Source: Strigamia acuminata
Taxonomy: Eukaryota > Arthropoda > Chilopoda > Geophilomorpha > Linotaeniidae
Assembly: GCA_949358305.1 (NCBI GenBank)
Contig: CASHSZ010000011.1
Coordinates: 34,001 to 98,000 of the forward strand
Direction of reading: 5' to 3'
Length of the DNA stretch: 64,000 nucleotides
The notes under the pieces are model-generated. The model saw only the letters and a program-made list of their open reading frames with translations, was not told the DNA's origin and did not search any database. The translations under genes were made by a program, and so were the position numbers. Numbering within the stretch: the stretch's first letter is position 1; the number at the start of each line of letters is the position of its first letter. This document shows positions 48,901-60,168 of this stretch, piece by piece.

Positions 48901-51682
48901 GCAGCGTTCTTGTTGCGCCGGCGACTCTTGCTCCGAGAATTACGTTGGAGTGAAACCGTAGGTTGTCCCTGTTGTTGACGGGGTGGACGTGGACATCGGT
49001 TCGCGTAATGTCCGAGCTGGTCGCAATTAAAACACTTCACTGTCGAGATATCACGAGGTCCGGATTTATTTCGGGGTCGGAATTGTCCCTTCATAGACGT
49101 GTGAGCTGATGATTGGCTCGTTCCGAGCAACCCGATGGATTTGAGCCGCATGTGCTCGGAAATCAGCTGCTCGGCGACATCCTTCGGCGTGAATTGGGGA
49201 TCCGGCCAGTGGTATATGGCAAATGTTGCCTGAGCATATTCAGGCGGCAGACACTTCAAATACTGGTATGCGTGGTGAACCGGGCTAATAATCTCGTTGA
49301 CATCGCTTAGTTGCCGCACGTAATTGTCGACGCGGGCAATGAAGTCCGGCATATCTTCGCCAGGTTGGAGTTGGAGGCTGAGAAACTCCCAGCGCATCGC
49401 CGCTTGACGGGCTCTAGAGCTGGGTGCGTAGGTTTTCGCCAACTTGTCCCACGCCTCCTTTGGCGTGTTACAGGTTTCCAAAACTGTACGCTTGGCGGGG
49501 CTCACATGGATGTATATGTGGCCTAGGGCCTTGTCCTTCTTCACCATAAAGCGATCAAGTTCTTTTGGCGTCAGGGTGGCAATGTGCTCTGCCTCCTTAT
49601 CCTCCGTTACGTGACGCCAAAGCCCTTCCGATTTTAAGAGAAACTGCATCGACAATCGCCATTGTTCATAATTGTCGACACCGAGAACCGGAATTAAACT
49701 GTTCGAGTTGGCCGCTTTCTGCATCGTAGATCGATTCGCGAAGAGCGTAACACAACGCGAAAATCACACAGGCTCAGAGAGAGGCACTGAAATGTCGCAC
49801 GAGATTGGAGCACTTTTCACAATTCGGAGCACTTCACTGCACGATTCCCTCGGTGTTCGATGCGAAAAACCACAAATTGGGCAATTCCTTCTGAAGGAAT
49901 CAAATAACCTCCGGTTGCCAGTCTGAGAGGGTCCGATCGGCTTCCTGGAGCCGCGGGAAACCTCACTTGTACCACGACAAGCACAACCGGAGAATACGTG
50001 TAAGCTTGACCGGACTCGATCCAAGGGCAAACACGATTCTAAAGGAACCCCCAAAAGCCTTAATAATATCTTAAAATTAACAATAGTATTTCGACAGAAG
50101 GAGAAATAGGTGAATCGATCGCGGTTGCGATCCTCGTGCAAATGAAGGCACGGCGCAGTTTTCTCGAAAAACTGGAAAAAGCGCAAATTCGGATTGAAAA
50201 ATCCGAATTTCTTCTCGATAAATCGAGGCTCTTCGTCCGGAAAATAATAGATCGACGATACTGTGCATACGCCGGGGTATACACAGCGGAATTCGATCCG
50301 TTTCTCGTTGAAAAACGTCGCTTCGACGTTGGCGAAGCGAAAATCGACGTGAAATCTGCAAAAAGAAAGAATTTCTCTCGAAATTCGCGAATCCCGCGGA
50401 ATTTCGGAGAAAATTAGACAAATAATGGTGTGATTGACGACCCTGGTCGTCTGTGAACGTCGATAAAACGTCGGCGTCGCAGGCGAGACGAAAATCGAGA
50501 CAAAATGGCCGCCGAAAATCTGAAAATAAAAATATCGGCGCAAATTCGCGAATTTCGCGAAAAAACGTCGATAAATTAGGCGAATGGAGTGGTTGTTTAA
50601 CCAACAACCATCCTCTGCTACCAATGTAGGCAGAGAATGCGCAAAATATCGGTGTAAACCGATTGAAAGCGTGAATTGGCGCTGTGCGACCCGCACAGAC
50701 GTTAACGATACGACGCGTATCGTTTCGGAAATGCGCGCGGCCTAATGCCGCTTATATGCGCTAGCAAGAAGCACTAAAGGTGCTTTAAATCAAACACAAT
50801 GAGTAAAACAATAAAAACGGTTTAATTAAATAGTAATACATTACAAATAGGTATCCAAACAGGTGGGAAAGCAGCTAAGTCATACACGGCTGTGTATGAC
50901 GCCATCTTGGATGAAAAAGCAATGGGTAGTGGCACCTAGTGCCGGGAATTTACATTAAGTTTTAAACAAATCATTTGATAATAGGACAAATCCTAGCATA
51001 AAGTGATAAAAGTATGGAATTACATACGGGACAGCGCAAAACGAATGGTAACATCGAAATCAATTAAATAATAACAAAGATGCGCTGTATACCTAAACAC
51101 AAAGGGAAAACTAGGAAATAACAAATGTATTCATCGATACAAAATGGTCTTTTGACCAACACAATCGCGGTCGCAGTCGCAGTCGCGGTCGCAGTCGCAG
51201 TCGCGGTCGCGGTCGCGATCGCAGTCGCGGTCGCGGTCGCAGTCGAAGGAGTCGCGATCGAAGGAGTCGCGATCGAAGGAGTCGCAGTCGCAGTCGTGGT
51301 CGCAGTCGCGGTCATCTTCTTCGCGGCCGTTTTCGCAACCGTTCAAGGTAAGAAACGAAAAATCTCGTCCCGTATTGTCTCGTTTTTCTTTCTTTCTTTC
51401 TTTCTTTCTTTCTCGTATCCGTTCACAAATTCGCTCGTTTCAAATTTCAGACGTCCCTGTATCGCCACGATCGGAGTGGTGCCGCTGGCTCCAAGGCAAC
51501 CGGTTGCGACAGTATCTACTGTCTCGGGGTGGCCGACCCGCGGATCAAATGCTCCGAGTGTTTATGCTCGGTGCACGAAGAGTGCGTGGGGCGGCCGTGG
51601 ACCAAACGACTCGGCCGAAGCGAAGGTTTTGTCTGCAGCGGTTGTCGCGACGAACCCCTCTGCTCCAAACTGCGGTAGTTTA

Positions 51683-51736
<54 letters not shown>

Positions 51737-52287
51737 GTGGTGTTGATCGTTTTTCGTTCGTCGAACTAATCCCGAATTTCTCTCGCAGGTGCTCCGTCTA
51801 CACGACCAAAGAGGGCCTGGCCCGCAAAGAGCACGCTTGCTACCGGCACATCGCGAATGTCCTCCGAGGCGAGTCGGCGAGTTGGCGGATGAGCGCGTTT
51901 AAAAGGACCACCGACGCGCGAGAAGACCTGGTGACGGACCAACACGAGGCGTTGATCAGAGACAAGGCGGTGGTACGGGTTAACGAATTGTTCTCTCGTT
52001 CGTTCGTTCGCTCGTTTAAATTTCCATCCACGTTTCAGAGTCGATGGCTGGTTCGCAAGATCGAGGGTCTCTACGAAGCGGAGGTCAGTTTGCTTCCACC
52101 GAAAGGCATTCCCCGCATGCCGCCGGATCGTCTCGCGACGATAGTGCCCAAGGTCTTGGTCCCGGAGTACATGGTCCGGTTGATCGCGGCAACGGAGGAT
52201 ATCGACCGGGACCACGCGGAGTTTCTATTGGAATACTGTGACCGTCCGCCGTATGCACTCGACGACCGGAGCTTTGAGTCGGTGTGA
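41589..52287 (+). CDS. two-zinc-finger / RS-domain / PHD-like protein (family member C), split by a copia insertion
   Basis: Nine exons: 41,589-41,809, 41,876-42,179, 42,258-42,506, 42,593-42,826, 42,944-43,012, 43,085-43,962 continuing at 51,167-51,347, 51,451-51,674, 51,789-51,972 and 52,039-52,287. Without the insertion all phases agree and give 930 residues. Order: acidic N terminus; Asn/Gly/Asp run; coiled coil (EAMQAKINTLEVELEELRS); finger 1 (CWLC ... HWRSVH); finger 2 (CPLCDTQPDDLRQHLWTKH); a 24-base coding repeat encoding AEQRAKSA; an RS-rich stretch; then a PHD-like C4HC3 cluster (GCDSIYC, CSEC, HEEC, CSGC) and a conserved-looking C-terminal domain. AATAAA lies at 52,693. Likely a nuclear, chromatin- or RNA-associated protein. 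As assembled, the allele is interrupted. Confidence 0.75.
43085..43962 (+). CDS. exon of member C disrupted by the retrotransposon
   Basis: This exon begins after TTTTTCAG and carries the AEQRAKSA repeat (about 43,250-43,490) and the start of the RS region. It breaks at the target site CAATC (43,958-43,962). The remaining 181 bases of the exon are at 51,167-51,347. The two parts sum to 1,059 bases, a multiple of three, with no stop. Confidence 0.8.
43958..43962. repeat. target-site duplication, left
   Basis: CAATC precedes the left LTR and is repeated at 51,162-51,166 after the right LTR, as expected of 5-bp copia integration. Confidence 0.9.
43963..44499 (-). repeat. 3' LTR of the copia element
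   Basis: 537 bases, matching 50,625-51,161. It lies downstream of the gag-pol frame in element orientation. Confidence 0.95.
44500..44510 (-). other. polypurine tract
   Basis: Read on the minus strand, AAGAGGGGATT lies directly against the 3' LTR, where plus-strand DNA priming is expected. Confidence 0.8.
44721..49724 (-). CDS. copia gag-pol polyprotein
   Basis: The single 1,667-residue frame starts at ATG 49,724. Gag comes first, with the CCHC knuckle CFNCDQLGHYANRC at 231-244. The protease motif DCGATDH is at about 319. The gag-pre-integrase HHCC region is at about 570-615 (HSRLGHLHTNG, CNDC). The integrase core has D641, D704 and E740 (DDE with 35 residues between the last two). Reverse transcriptase (about 1,205-1,450) has LDVKGAYL and YVDD at 1,355-1,358. 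RNase H (about 1,515-1,650) has FTDASWASD and STMEAEF. The domain order PR-IN-RT-RH is that of Ty1/copia. No stop or frameshift is seen; gag and pol are fused in one frame. Confidence 0.97.
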   Translation of the reverse strand: MQKAANSNSLIPVLGVDNYEQWRLSMQFLLKSEGLWRHVTEDKEAEHIATLTPKELDRFMVKKDKALGHIYIHVSPAKRTVLETCNTPKEAWDKLAKTYAPSSRARQAAMRWEFLSLQLQPGEDMPDFIARVDNYVRQLSDVNEIISPVHHAYQYLKCLPPEYAQATFAIYHWPDPQFTPKDVAEQLISEHMRLKSIGLLGTSQSSAHTSMKGQFRPRNKSGPRDISTVKCFNCDQLGHYANRCPRPPRQQQGQPTVSLQRNSRSKSRRRNKNAAAKANNARPRESSHPHREGTYFVNAPQVIQRPVAHFMQSNEWILDCGATDHVSHVRAGFTEFTDVIPFDIELGQGKSQVTGKGTVRLLMAIDKTRCTVNLTNVLYAPNFEANLISVSKIDKARHHIHIFNSEIHVYESDIRSPLIRAKERGGLYYVDGLCTNPTFATTVSPTVQPTPTLPPQMYVTTEEDFIKIPKPKKGKGQQREITDFRIEMPLVEPVKQIPVQQAPIPTNPIPPPIPTQIHNDLTTLPSYANALQSIPTATPIAIPNANSFPPLGNPSQPKKKVIANPASVKDATGLWHSRLGHLHTNGMKLLAANDQVYGMSPGEVSRELACNDCRIAKSTKASHKPDPNPSTTKPLDLLHMDIWGPAPVPSFGGARFVLTVIDDATRYCWIIPLAQKSQVFATFKDFVARVERIQDTQIKAIRTDRGGEFMSNEFLRYLQAKGIQGQRTNPSSPQMNGTAERINRTMADNFRAVLSETKLPEALWAELAVTFAYIKNRSPHSRLNNQVPYILWRQRALSLRHLRKVGSKCWVHYTAPGRKKLDPRAWEGYLVGYASGTRGYRIWNPTDNQVYESIHVKIDERQSYRKSIKISTQQPQQSFTGPGQQTVTFDDNLHYHQWPKGSDSEASEHSANDSERVSTASASMHTPLAFPHIHIPPPTTPERALLDLCATLPPGSASLRQSHHISYEEERDTDHDIREMDELSIYPETSEHVDASAEQSARPSPPTTPRTSAPPSPQRSAAPSLPRETPVPTPRFITTRRQQRVDDQAAQGLQIFDPDPNSPATARHTTHKWRFVGGDGECREWVREEHLRKDQKPGKILIDVYYFPTPKIRLRSYHDIEEYCMLNNIDYDPGLFFFGNLEHKLPTLPGVRHAAHLCRTEPASFAEIPKFNDAPKWREAIGEELDMFKEREIYKEVPRPPDTTILGCKWIFKLKTDAAGTVTRYRARLVAQGFYQTLGVDFDEVFSPVVNFILIRLFFCLLVVLRGWQDAHLDVKGAYLYGELKHNVYMRIPAGATCTDPNNVWLLLKSLYGLHQSGRQWFEKLDETLRALGFRRLPACNCVYVFGNTAVMLVYVDDIVVFYASDSVFNQLIRLISSKFDIVNLGPITKLLGVEFIRDAGRTFITQRAYIAKLVKKFGASTNNLVKTPVTPGTTLVRGSTENLEDFPYRSLIGSLLFLASRTRPDILYSVIALAQYNTCYNRTHICALLQVLQYVANTAELCIELSGCSSSQLSAFTDASWASDPETSLSFGGYIVYVGNVPIGWSCRKQSTVACSTMEAEFIALVECVKEIFWLDSVYTEFPILNRLSRPIVYSDALASIQFTSNDIENAKTKHIRVKFHWLREWFTAGVFDLRKVAGEANTADIFTKWLSSERLRSLISKIFRA
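49725..50607 (-). other. copia 5' leader
   Basis: About 880 untranslated bases lie between the primer site and the gag start. It has short open frames in other phases and several similar AT-rich motifs, but no recognisable domain. Confidence 0.6.
50608..50623 (-). other. primer-binding site for initiator Met tRNA
   Basis: On the minus strand TGGTAGCAGAGGATGG begins one base after the 5' LTR. It is complementary to the 3' end of animal-type initiator methionine tRNA including CCA. Confidence 0.85.
50625..51161 (-). repeat. 5' LTR of the copia element
   Basis: 537 bases, with no difference from the left LTR noticed by eye. It should hold the element promoter. Confidence 0.95.
51162..51166. 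repeat. target-site duplication, right
   Basis: This is the second CAATC, matching 43,958-43,962. Confidence 0.9.
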
Positions 52288-52505
52288 GCGAGCGAGCGAC
52301 CGACCGACTTAGAACGACCGACCGACCGACCGACTTAGAACGAACGACCGACCAACCGACTTAGAACGACCGACCGACCGATTGACCGACCGACCGACCG
52401 ACTTAGAATGACGCGAGCTGGACAGGCAGACAGCGAGCGAGCGAGGTTGACAACCGAACGCGCGAGCGACATCGACGACGTCGTCCGCGACCTATTTATT
52501 TTTTT

Positions 52506-52572
<67 letters not shown>

Positions 52573-52692
52573 TTTTTCTCCATTCGTTCATTCATTCGTT
52601 CACCCATTCATTTATTTATTTGTTTATGTATACATACATACATATACACGTGTATATATATACATTTTGTTGTTGTGTTATCTGCTCTCTCG

Positions 52693-52698
52693 AATAAA
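52693..52698 (+). terminator. polyadenylation signal for member C
   Basis: AATAAA lies about 400 bases after the stop codon of the zinc-finger gene. Confidence 0.4.
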
Positions 52699-52940
52699 TC
52701 AGCGAGTAAACCACACGCCTCGCCTCTCTCTCTTCATTTCTTCTCAAAAACGTTCAAATCAACCTACGAGGTTGAAACAAACAAAAAAGAAAGAAACCCG
52801 AAGTAAAGTAAAGTAAAGTAAAGTAAAGTAAAGTAAAGTAAAGTAAAGTAAAGTAGAGTAGAGTAGAGTAGAGTAGAGTAAAATAGAGCACTCGAACCGA
52901 AAGCGACGAAATTCCAGACGACCACGAAGACGCTTTATCT

Positions 52941-53270
52941 TCGGCCCCGGGTGGCCGAGCGGGCAGGGCGACCTGCCGCACGGAGCTGGTGACCGAAGGT
53001 TCGCGTCCCGCTCCCGCCGACTTTTCGTTTCACTGATCTTCTGGACAATCCTACTTCTATGATTTCTTACAAATGAGTACTTTACTTTATGAACGAATTC
53101 TCATGAATACTACTCTCTCGCAAGACCCGCGGGAGGGGGGGTCGAAGGTATCGGCCCTTCTTTATTTTATTTTATTTTATTTTATTTTATTTTATTTTAT
53201 TTTATTTGATTTGATTTGATTTGATTTGATTTGATTTGATTTCATTTTATTTTATTTCATTCTTTTTGTT
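52941..53270 (+). repeat. tRNA-like SINE unit, tandem 1
   Basis: A box TGGCCGAGCGG, B box GGTTCGCGTCC, then a body unlike that of the 2,777 type, and a tail with CGCGGGAGGGGGGGTCGAAG and TTTATTTTATTT. Confidence 0.7.
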
Positions 53271-53319
53271 TTTATCCACCCATCTACCTATCAATCTATC
53301 CATTTATTCGTTTATCTAT

Positions 53320-53350
<31 letters not shown>

Positions 53351-53417
53351 CCGAAGTGAAACAAACATTCGAATCGGAAGCGACGAAATCCTAGACGACC
53401 ACGAAAACGCTTTATCT

Positions 53418-53680
53418 TCGGCCCCGAGTGGCCGAGCGGGCAGGGCGACCTGCCGCACGGAGCTGGTGACCGAGGGTTCGCGTCCCGCTCTCCCCCGACT
53501 TTTCGTTGACAACATTGAATGATTGATTTGTATTAGTTGGTTTATTATACTGTGACAAGTTCTTGAAAATACTACTCTTCCGCAAGACTCGCGGGAGGGG
53601 GGGTCGAAGGTATCGGCCCTTCTTTATTTTATTTCATTTTATTTTATTCTATTTTTAATTTTATTTCCACCTACCTATCT
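53418..53680 (+). repeat. tRNA-like SINE unit, tandem 2
   Basis: Same head and GGGAGGGGGGGTCGAAGG tail as the unit 477 bases upstream. The ~60 bases before the head are also conserved. Confidence 0.7.
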
Positions 53681-53874
53681 ACCCGTCTGTTTATTTATTT
53701 GTTTATTTATTTGTTTATTTATTTATTTATTTATTTATTTATTTCTTTCTTTCTTTCTTTTTTCTTCCTTTCGTCTCTTTTCCTCTCGTTCGTTCGGCCA
53801 AAATGAAACGAATACTCGAATCGGAAGCGACGAAATTCTAGACGACCACGAGGACGCTTTATCTTCGGCCCCGG

Positions 53875-54130
53875 GTGGCCGAGCGAGTAGAGTGACCTAC
53901 CGCACGGAGCTGGTGACCGAGAGTTCGAGTCCCGCTCTCCCGACTTTCCGTTTCTCCGAAATTATTCGGTAGCATCTCTTTCTTTCTTCGTAATTACTCG
54001 TTATCGTACTAGTGGTTTATTAATACATTCTCATGGGCAATACTCTCCCGCAAGACCCGCGGGAGGGGGGGTCGAAGGTATCGGCCCTTCTTTATTTTTA
54101 TTCAATTTATTTATATTTTTATTTTTTTTT
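53875..54130 (+). repeat. tRNA-like SINE unit, tandem 3
   Basis: Here the internal stem is GTAG/CTAC instead of GCAG/CTGC, so pairing is kept. The tail is the same as in neighbouring units. Confidence 0.7.
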
Positions 54131-54295
54131 TTTTATTTAATTTCCACGTGTCCATTTACCCATCTACCTATCTATTTATCTATCTATTTATTTATTCGTT
54201 TATTCGTTCGTGTCTGTCTTTCTTCCGTTCATTCGACCAAAGTGAAGTAAATTGGAACCGACACGATTCTAGGCGACTACGAGGGCGTTTTATCT

Positions 54296-54525
54296 TCGGG
54301 CCCGGGTGGCCGAGCGGGCAGAGCTACCTGCCGCACGGAGACGTGGACCGAAGGTTCGAGTCCCGCTCCCGCCGACTTTTCGTTTCACCGATGATACAAA
54401 CGATTCTTTCTTTCTTTCTTCCATGATTTGAAACTTACGAATGATTGATGTGATGTAGAATACTACCCTCCCGCAAGACCCGCGGGAGGGGGGGTCGAAG
54501 GTATCGGCCCTTCTTTATTTTATTC
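54296..54525 (+). repeat. tRNA-like SINE unit, tandem 4
   Basis: Head begins TCGGGCCCGGGTGGCCGAGC; stem GGCAG/CTGCC with loop AGCTAC; B box GGTTCGAGTCC; same GC tail. It lies 421 bases after unit 3. Confidence 0.7.
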
Positions 54526-54962
54526 GACCTCCCTCCTCTCGTTCTTTTATTTTATTTCATTCCACTTTTTTATTTTATTTTTTTTTTTTTTACTTATTTC
54601 TTTCCATTCTTCTCTCTTTTTATTCATTCATTCGTTCATTCATTCATTTATTTGGTTCGTTTTGTTTTTATAAATCCAGTCCGCGTCGTCAGGTGCCGCT
54701 CTACGGAGTTTGCGCCGCAGCAAAACAACACCCATCCCTACCTTTGACCCCGCTCGACGGCGTCATTCAATCCGCACGCACCATCGTCGAAAAAGAAAGA
54801 AAAAGAAACGAGAAACGAGAAATAAACCAATAAAGAAAGACGAGCCGACCGACCAACTTTCCCGGTTCGTGTTTGTTTATTAATTTTTTATTAATCAATT
54901 AATTGATTAATTGATTGGTTGGCTAAACGACCGTTTCGTCCGTTCGTTCGTTCGTTTAAGCC

Positions 54963-56562
54963 ATGACGGACGGTTTCCCCAAAACGGACGCGGGCGCGCG
55001 CGTGTGGGTCGCCGCGACGACGTCGTACCGGCAGGACGTCGGTTTCGCCGGCGGGACGCCCGGCTACTGCGGTCGCTGCGTGCCGAGCAGCTCGGAGTTC
55101 GATTACTTCGAGGAGCTGTTCGGCGAGGCGGCCCGTTTCATCGTGACCGCGACGAATCGAGCCATCCGGAGAGAGGCGAGAGAGGAGGAAATGGCGCGAG
55201 CGCAGGTGCCGAGAAAAAAACAACGGTGACGATCCGCGACACTCACTCTCACGCTCGTTTTCGTTTTCGTTTTCGTTCTAGGTGCTCGCCGCGTCGCGGC
55301 CACGGCCACGAGGTCCAAAGTCCAGACGAACGACGGCGGCGACGACGACGACGACTGCTGCCGGTGGGAGCGTCGTGGCCGTTGCCGGTGGCAGCGGCAC
55401 CCGACCCGGGGCGCGGTGCGCGGACCTGAGGGTGCGCCTCACCGCGGGCGACCGGGGGGCGGCCGACGCGGCCGCTCGACGACAATTAGCCCTTCCTCCC
55501 CTTCCTCCTCCTCCTCCTCCTCCTCCTCCTCCTCCTCCTCTTCCTCGGCAGAGGGCACGTGGGCCGGTTCGACCCCTGGCGCTGGACGAGCTGTACGCGT
55601 ACCTGGGCATTCTCGTGCTCACCGGTTACAACCGACAGCCCGAACTGCGCCACTACTGGCAGGGCGACAGGCCCGGCGATCTCGGCGCGCCGGCCGTCCG
55701 ACGAGCGATGACGCGCCAACGGTTCGAAGAGGTTTCGCGTTATCTCCACTACAGCACGCAGCCGTCGTACCAGCGGCTGCGCGTTGGCGGGTCGGCGGCC
55801 GGCTCCGACGGCGGCAGCACGACGGGAGAGAGGGCGGCGTTCTTGAAGGAACGCGAACGAGACGACGGCACGACGAAAGTCCGTTTGTTCGCCGATCTGG
55901 TGAACAAGCGCTTTCGCGCGTGCCGCGAGCCCAGCCAAACTCTCTGCGTCGACGAATCGATGATCGCCTACCGGGGTCGATCGGAGATGAAGGTGCGTGC
56001 GGGGGTCGCCCTCCGATCTCGTTTTTCTCTAACGTTCGTTCTTTCTTTCTTTCTTTCTTTCTTTCTTTAACGTTCTTCCCAGGTCCGTCAACCGGCCAAG
56101 CCCATCAAATGGGGCTTCGAGTTGTTCACACTATGCGACGCGGGCACCGCCTACGTGCTGAACGACGAGGCGCACATCGGCAAACGCGCCAAAATGTTCT
56201 TCGACCCGGACGAGGAGCCGGAGCCAGAGTGAGTCACTTCGTCGTCGCTGTTTCTCTCCTTCGTTCTCACAATTCCTTCTTTTTCTTTTCTCTTTTTTTC
56301 GTTTCCAGGTACCCGGGCAGCATCATCGGACGCATCGTCGTCTACGTCGCCAGGCACTACCTCGGCAAAGGGCACACGATTGCGTGCGACAATCGATTCA
56401 CGTCCGCCGTGCTGTTCGAGCACCTCTTTGCCCGCCACAACACAATGGCCGTCGGGACGCTGCGGTCCAACGCGGCCCAAATGCCGCCCGACCTCCCGGA
56501 CCCCAAGCGGTACCGAGCCAACGCGAGAGGTAAACCGCCCGCTCGCTCTTCGCATCGTCGGC

Positions 56563-56654
<92 letters not shown>

Positions 56655-57379
56655 CGATTGATTGATTGATTTCACTTCTTTTTTATTCATAGGCGATTTC
56701 CTGCATCGTCAGAGTGGCCGACTGTTGCTTACCTGGTGGAGGGACACGACGACCGTGAGTCTGCTCAGCACGAACGTCGACCCGTTGGCGGCGCCCGGGC
56801 ACGTCTCCCGTCGCATCGGCGGCAACAGGGTGGACGTCCGTTGCCCGGCGCCCGCGCTTTCGTACACGCGCAATTTCCACTGGGTGGACGTGCTGAACAG
56901 GCTGGTCTCCTCGTTCCGCATCGGGCGCCGTTCCCCGTACTGGCACCGGTACTTCTTCTTCCACAAGCTGAACCAAGGTGAGCGGGGCGCCGTTTGCCAC
57001 CGATTAATCCGTCGCTAATTAATTCTCGCTTCTCTTCTCTTCTCTTCTTCCAGTGTGCGTCAACGCCCGAATCAATATGCTCGAGGCGACCTCGGGCGCG
57101 CGAGGCGGCCGATCGCAGCTGCAGTTCAGGAGAGCGCTCGCCACCCAACTCGTGTCTCGACGGGAGGGGGCCGTGCCGGGCGCGGCCCCCGCGCCCGGCG
57201 GACCCGTCGTCCACCGGCTCGAACACACGTCCAAGAGCAAGCGGTGCAAGGTGTGTTACGTGCGCCGCAAGGAACGGCACGAGAGCAGTTGGTGGTGCGT
57301 CCCCTGCGAAATCAACCTGTGCCGGCCGAAACACGGTCGCGATTGTTTTCAGATCCACGTGGCCGGCGCGGACAAGTGA
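54963..57379 (+). CDS. piggyBac-like transposase, six coding exons (complete)
   Basis: Exons 54,963-55,205, 55,282-55,992, from 56,083, from about 56,310, from about 56,694 and 57,054-57,379, with agreeing phases; about 640 residues. The N-terminal signature FDYFEELFGEAARFIVTATNR (about residues 45-65) is followed by a Pro-rich insertion and the DDE domain: LCVDESMIAYRGR (first Asp), TIACDNRFTS (second Asp) and HWVDVLNRLVSSF (third Asp). The extra Asp usually found three residues after the third is Asn here. The C terminus has the cysteine-rich domain (RCKVC, WWCVPC, LC, CF). Cut-and-paste piggyBac elements usually have no introns. With six exons and no terminal repeats noticed, this looks like a host-resident, possibly domesticated gene. 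Exon 1 could instead splice at a second donor, but only the CAG-GTGCCG donor keeps phase. Confidence 0.88.
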
Positions 57380-57707
57380 CCGCGACGTTTCCACGACCGA
57401 GCGCGCGCCGACGCTCGGGCGGCCAACCGGCCGGTTAATTTTGTTTTATTTCATTCCTCCATTTGCCAGAACGCGGCGGAGTAGTTTTGTTTGTTTTGCT
57501 TATTTATTTATTTATTCATTTATTCCATTTTTTTTGTAAGTTAATTTTATTATTTATTAACAAAGGCAACAATGACGACGTATTGTCGATGCCGACAAAG
57601 AAAAAGAAAAAAAAGAAAACAAACGAACAAATCAATAAAAACGAACAAAAACAGACAAGTGAAACGAAAACGTGTGAATTAATTAGCTCGATCGGCCAAC
57701 CAATCAA
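57380..57707. other. 3'-3' spacer (block copy 2)
   Basis: Essentially identical to 555-882. Confidence 0.6.
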
Positions 57708-59357
<1,650 letters not shown>

Positions 59358-59682
59358 CCGTAAAAAAGAAAAAATGGCGTCGGAGAAAAAAAAAACCTAT
59401 GGCGTGGTCGGAATGCGACTGTCTGTCTGCCCGCCTGTCAGTCCGTCAGCCAGCCAGTCAGCTGACGACACGAAAAAAATAAAAAAAAAATGAACAAACA
59501 AACAAACAAACAAACAAACAAACAAATAAATAATAGTAATAATAATAATAATAATAATAATTATTATTATTATTAAACAAAAAATAATTAATAACCGGTA
59601 ACTAATTAACGACGATTAACAACGGCGAGAATGAATGGTAACGACGGCGAACGTTGTCGTTGAAATTGGCGGCGCTTTATCA

Positions 59683-59997
59683 TCGGCCCCGAGTGGCCGA
59701 GCGGGCAGGGTGACCTGCCGCACGGAGCTGGTGACCGAGGGTTCGAGTCCCGCTTCCCGCCGATTTTTCATTTCTGGCAAAAACTGTATTGTCAAACAAA
59801 TACGCATTCCTGGGGTTTCGATTGATATTGCCCCGTTCCAGTTCGTTCGTCCATACTTATTAGTTCTCTTCAGATGGTGATGATGAACACTCTCCCGCGG
59901 GGTTGCGGGAGGGTGGGGGGGAGTCGAAAGATTCGGCTCTCCTTTTATTTATTTATTTATTTTATTTTATTTTATTTTATTTTATTTTATTTTTTTC
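59683..59997 (+). repeat. tRNA-derived SINE-like repeat (copy of 2,777)
   Basis: Duplicate of the repeat at 2,777-3,090, with the same A and B boxes and tail. Confidence 0.75.
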
Positions 59998-60168
59998 GTT
60001 TACATACATACATATATTTGTTTTTATTTTTACTCTTTTTCTTTTCTTTTCTTTTCTTTTTTTCCGAGATTCGAACAGAACTGCCGAGTTAAGTTAAGTT
60101 GGGCTAAAACAGAAAAGGAAGAAATTCGAAGCGACGAAATTCTAGACGGCCACGAGGACGATTTATCT

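Larger units (their letters stand above)
43963..51161 (-). mobile_element. full-length Ty1/copia LTR retrotransposon
   Basis: A complete 7,199-base element lies on the minus strand: two 537-base LTRs starting TGTAGG and ending CCAACA (plus strand), a primer-binding site, one long gag-pol frame and a polypurine tract. A 5-base target duplication flanks it. On reading, the LTRs look identical, so insertion is recent and the copy may be competent. It sits antisense inside a coding exon of zinc-finger member C. Confidence 0.97.
52288..54962. other. intergenic region with tandem SINE-like units
   Basis: It has a GACC-rich repeat (52,290-52,410), a TTTA tract (52,505-52,575), an AAAGT/GAGTA repeat (52,803-52,880), four SINE-like units (listed separately) and mixed sequence before the piggyBac-like gene. 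The segment 54,680-54,830 might hold an untranslated exon of that gene. Confidence 0.55.
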
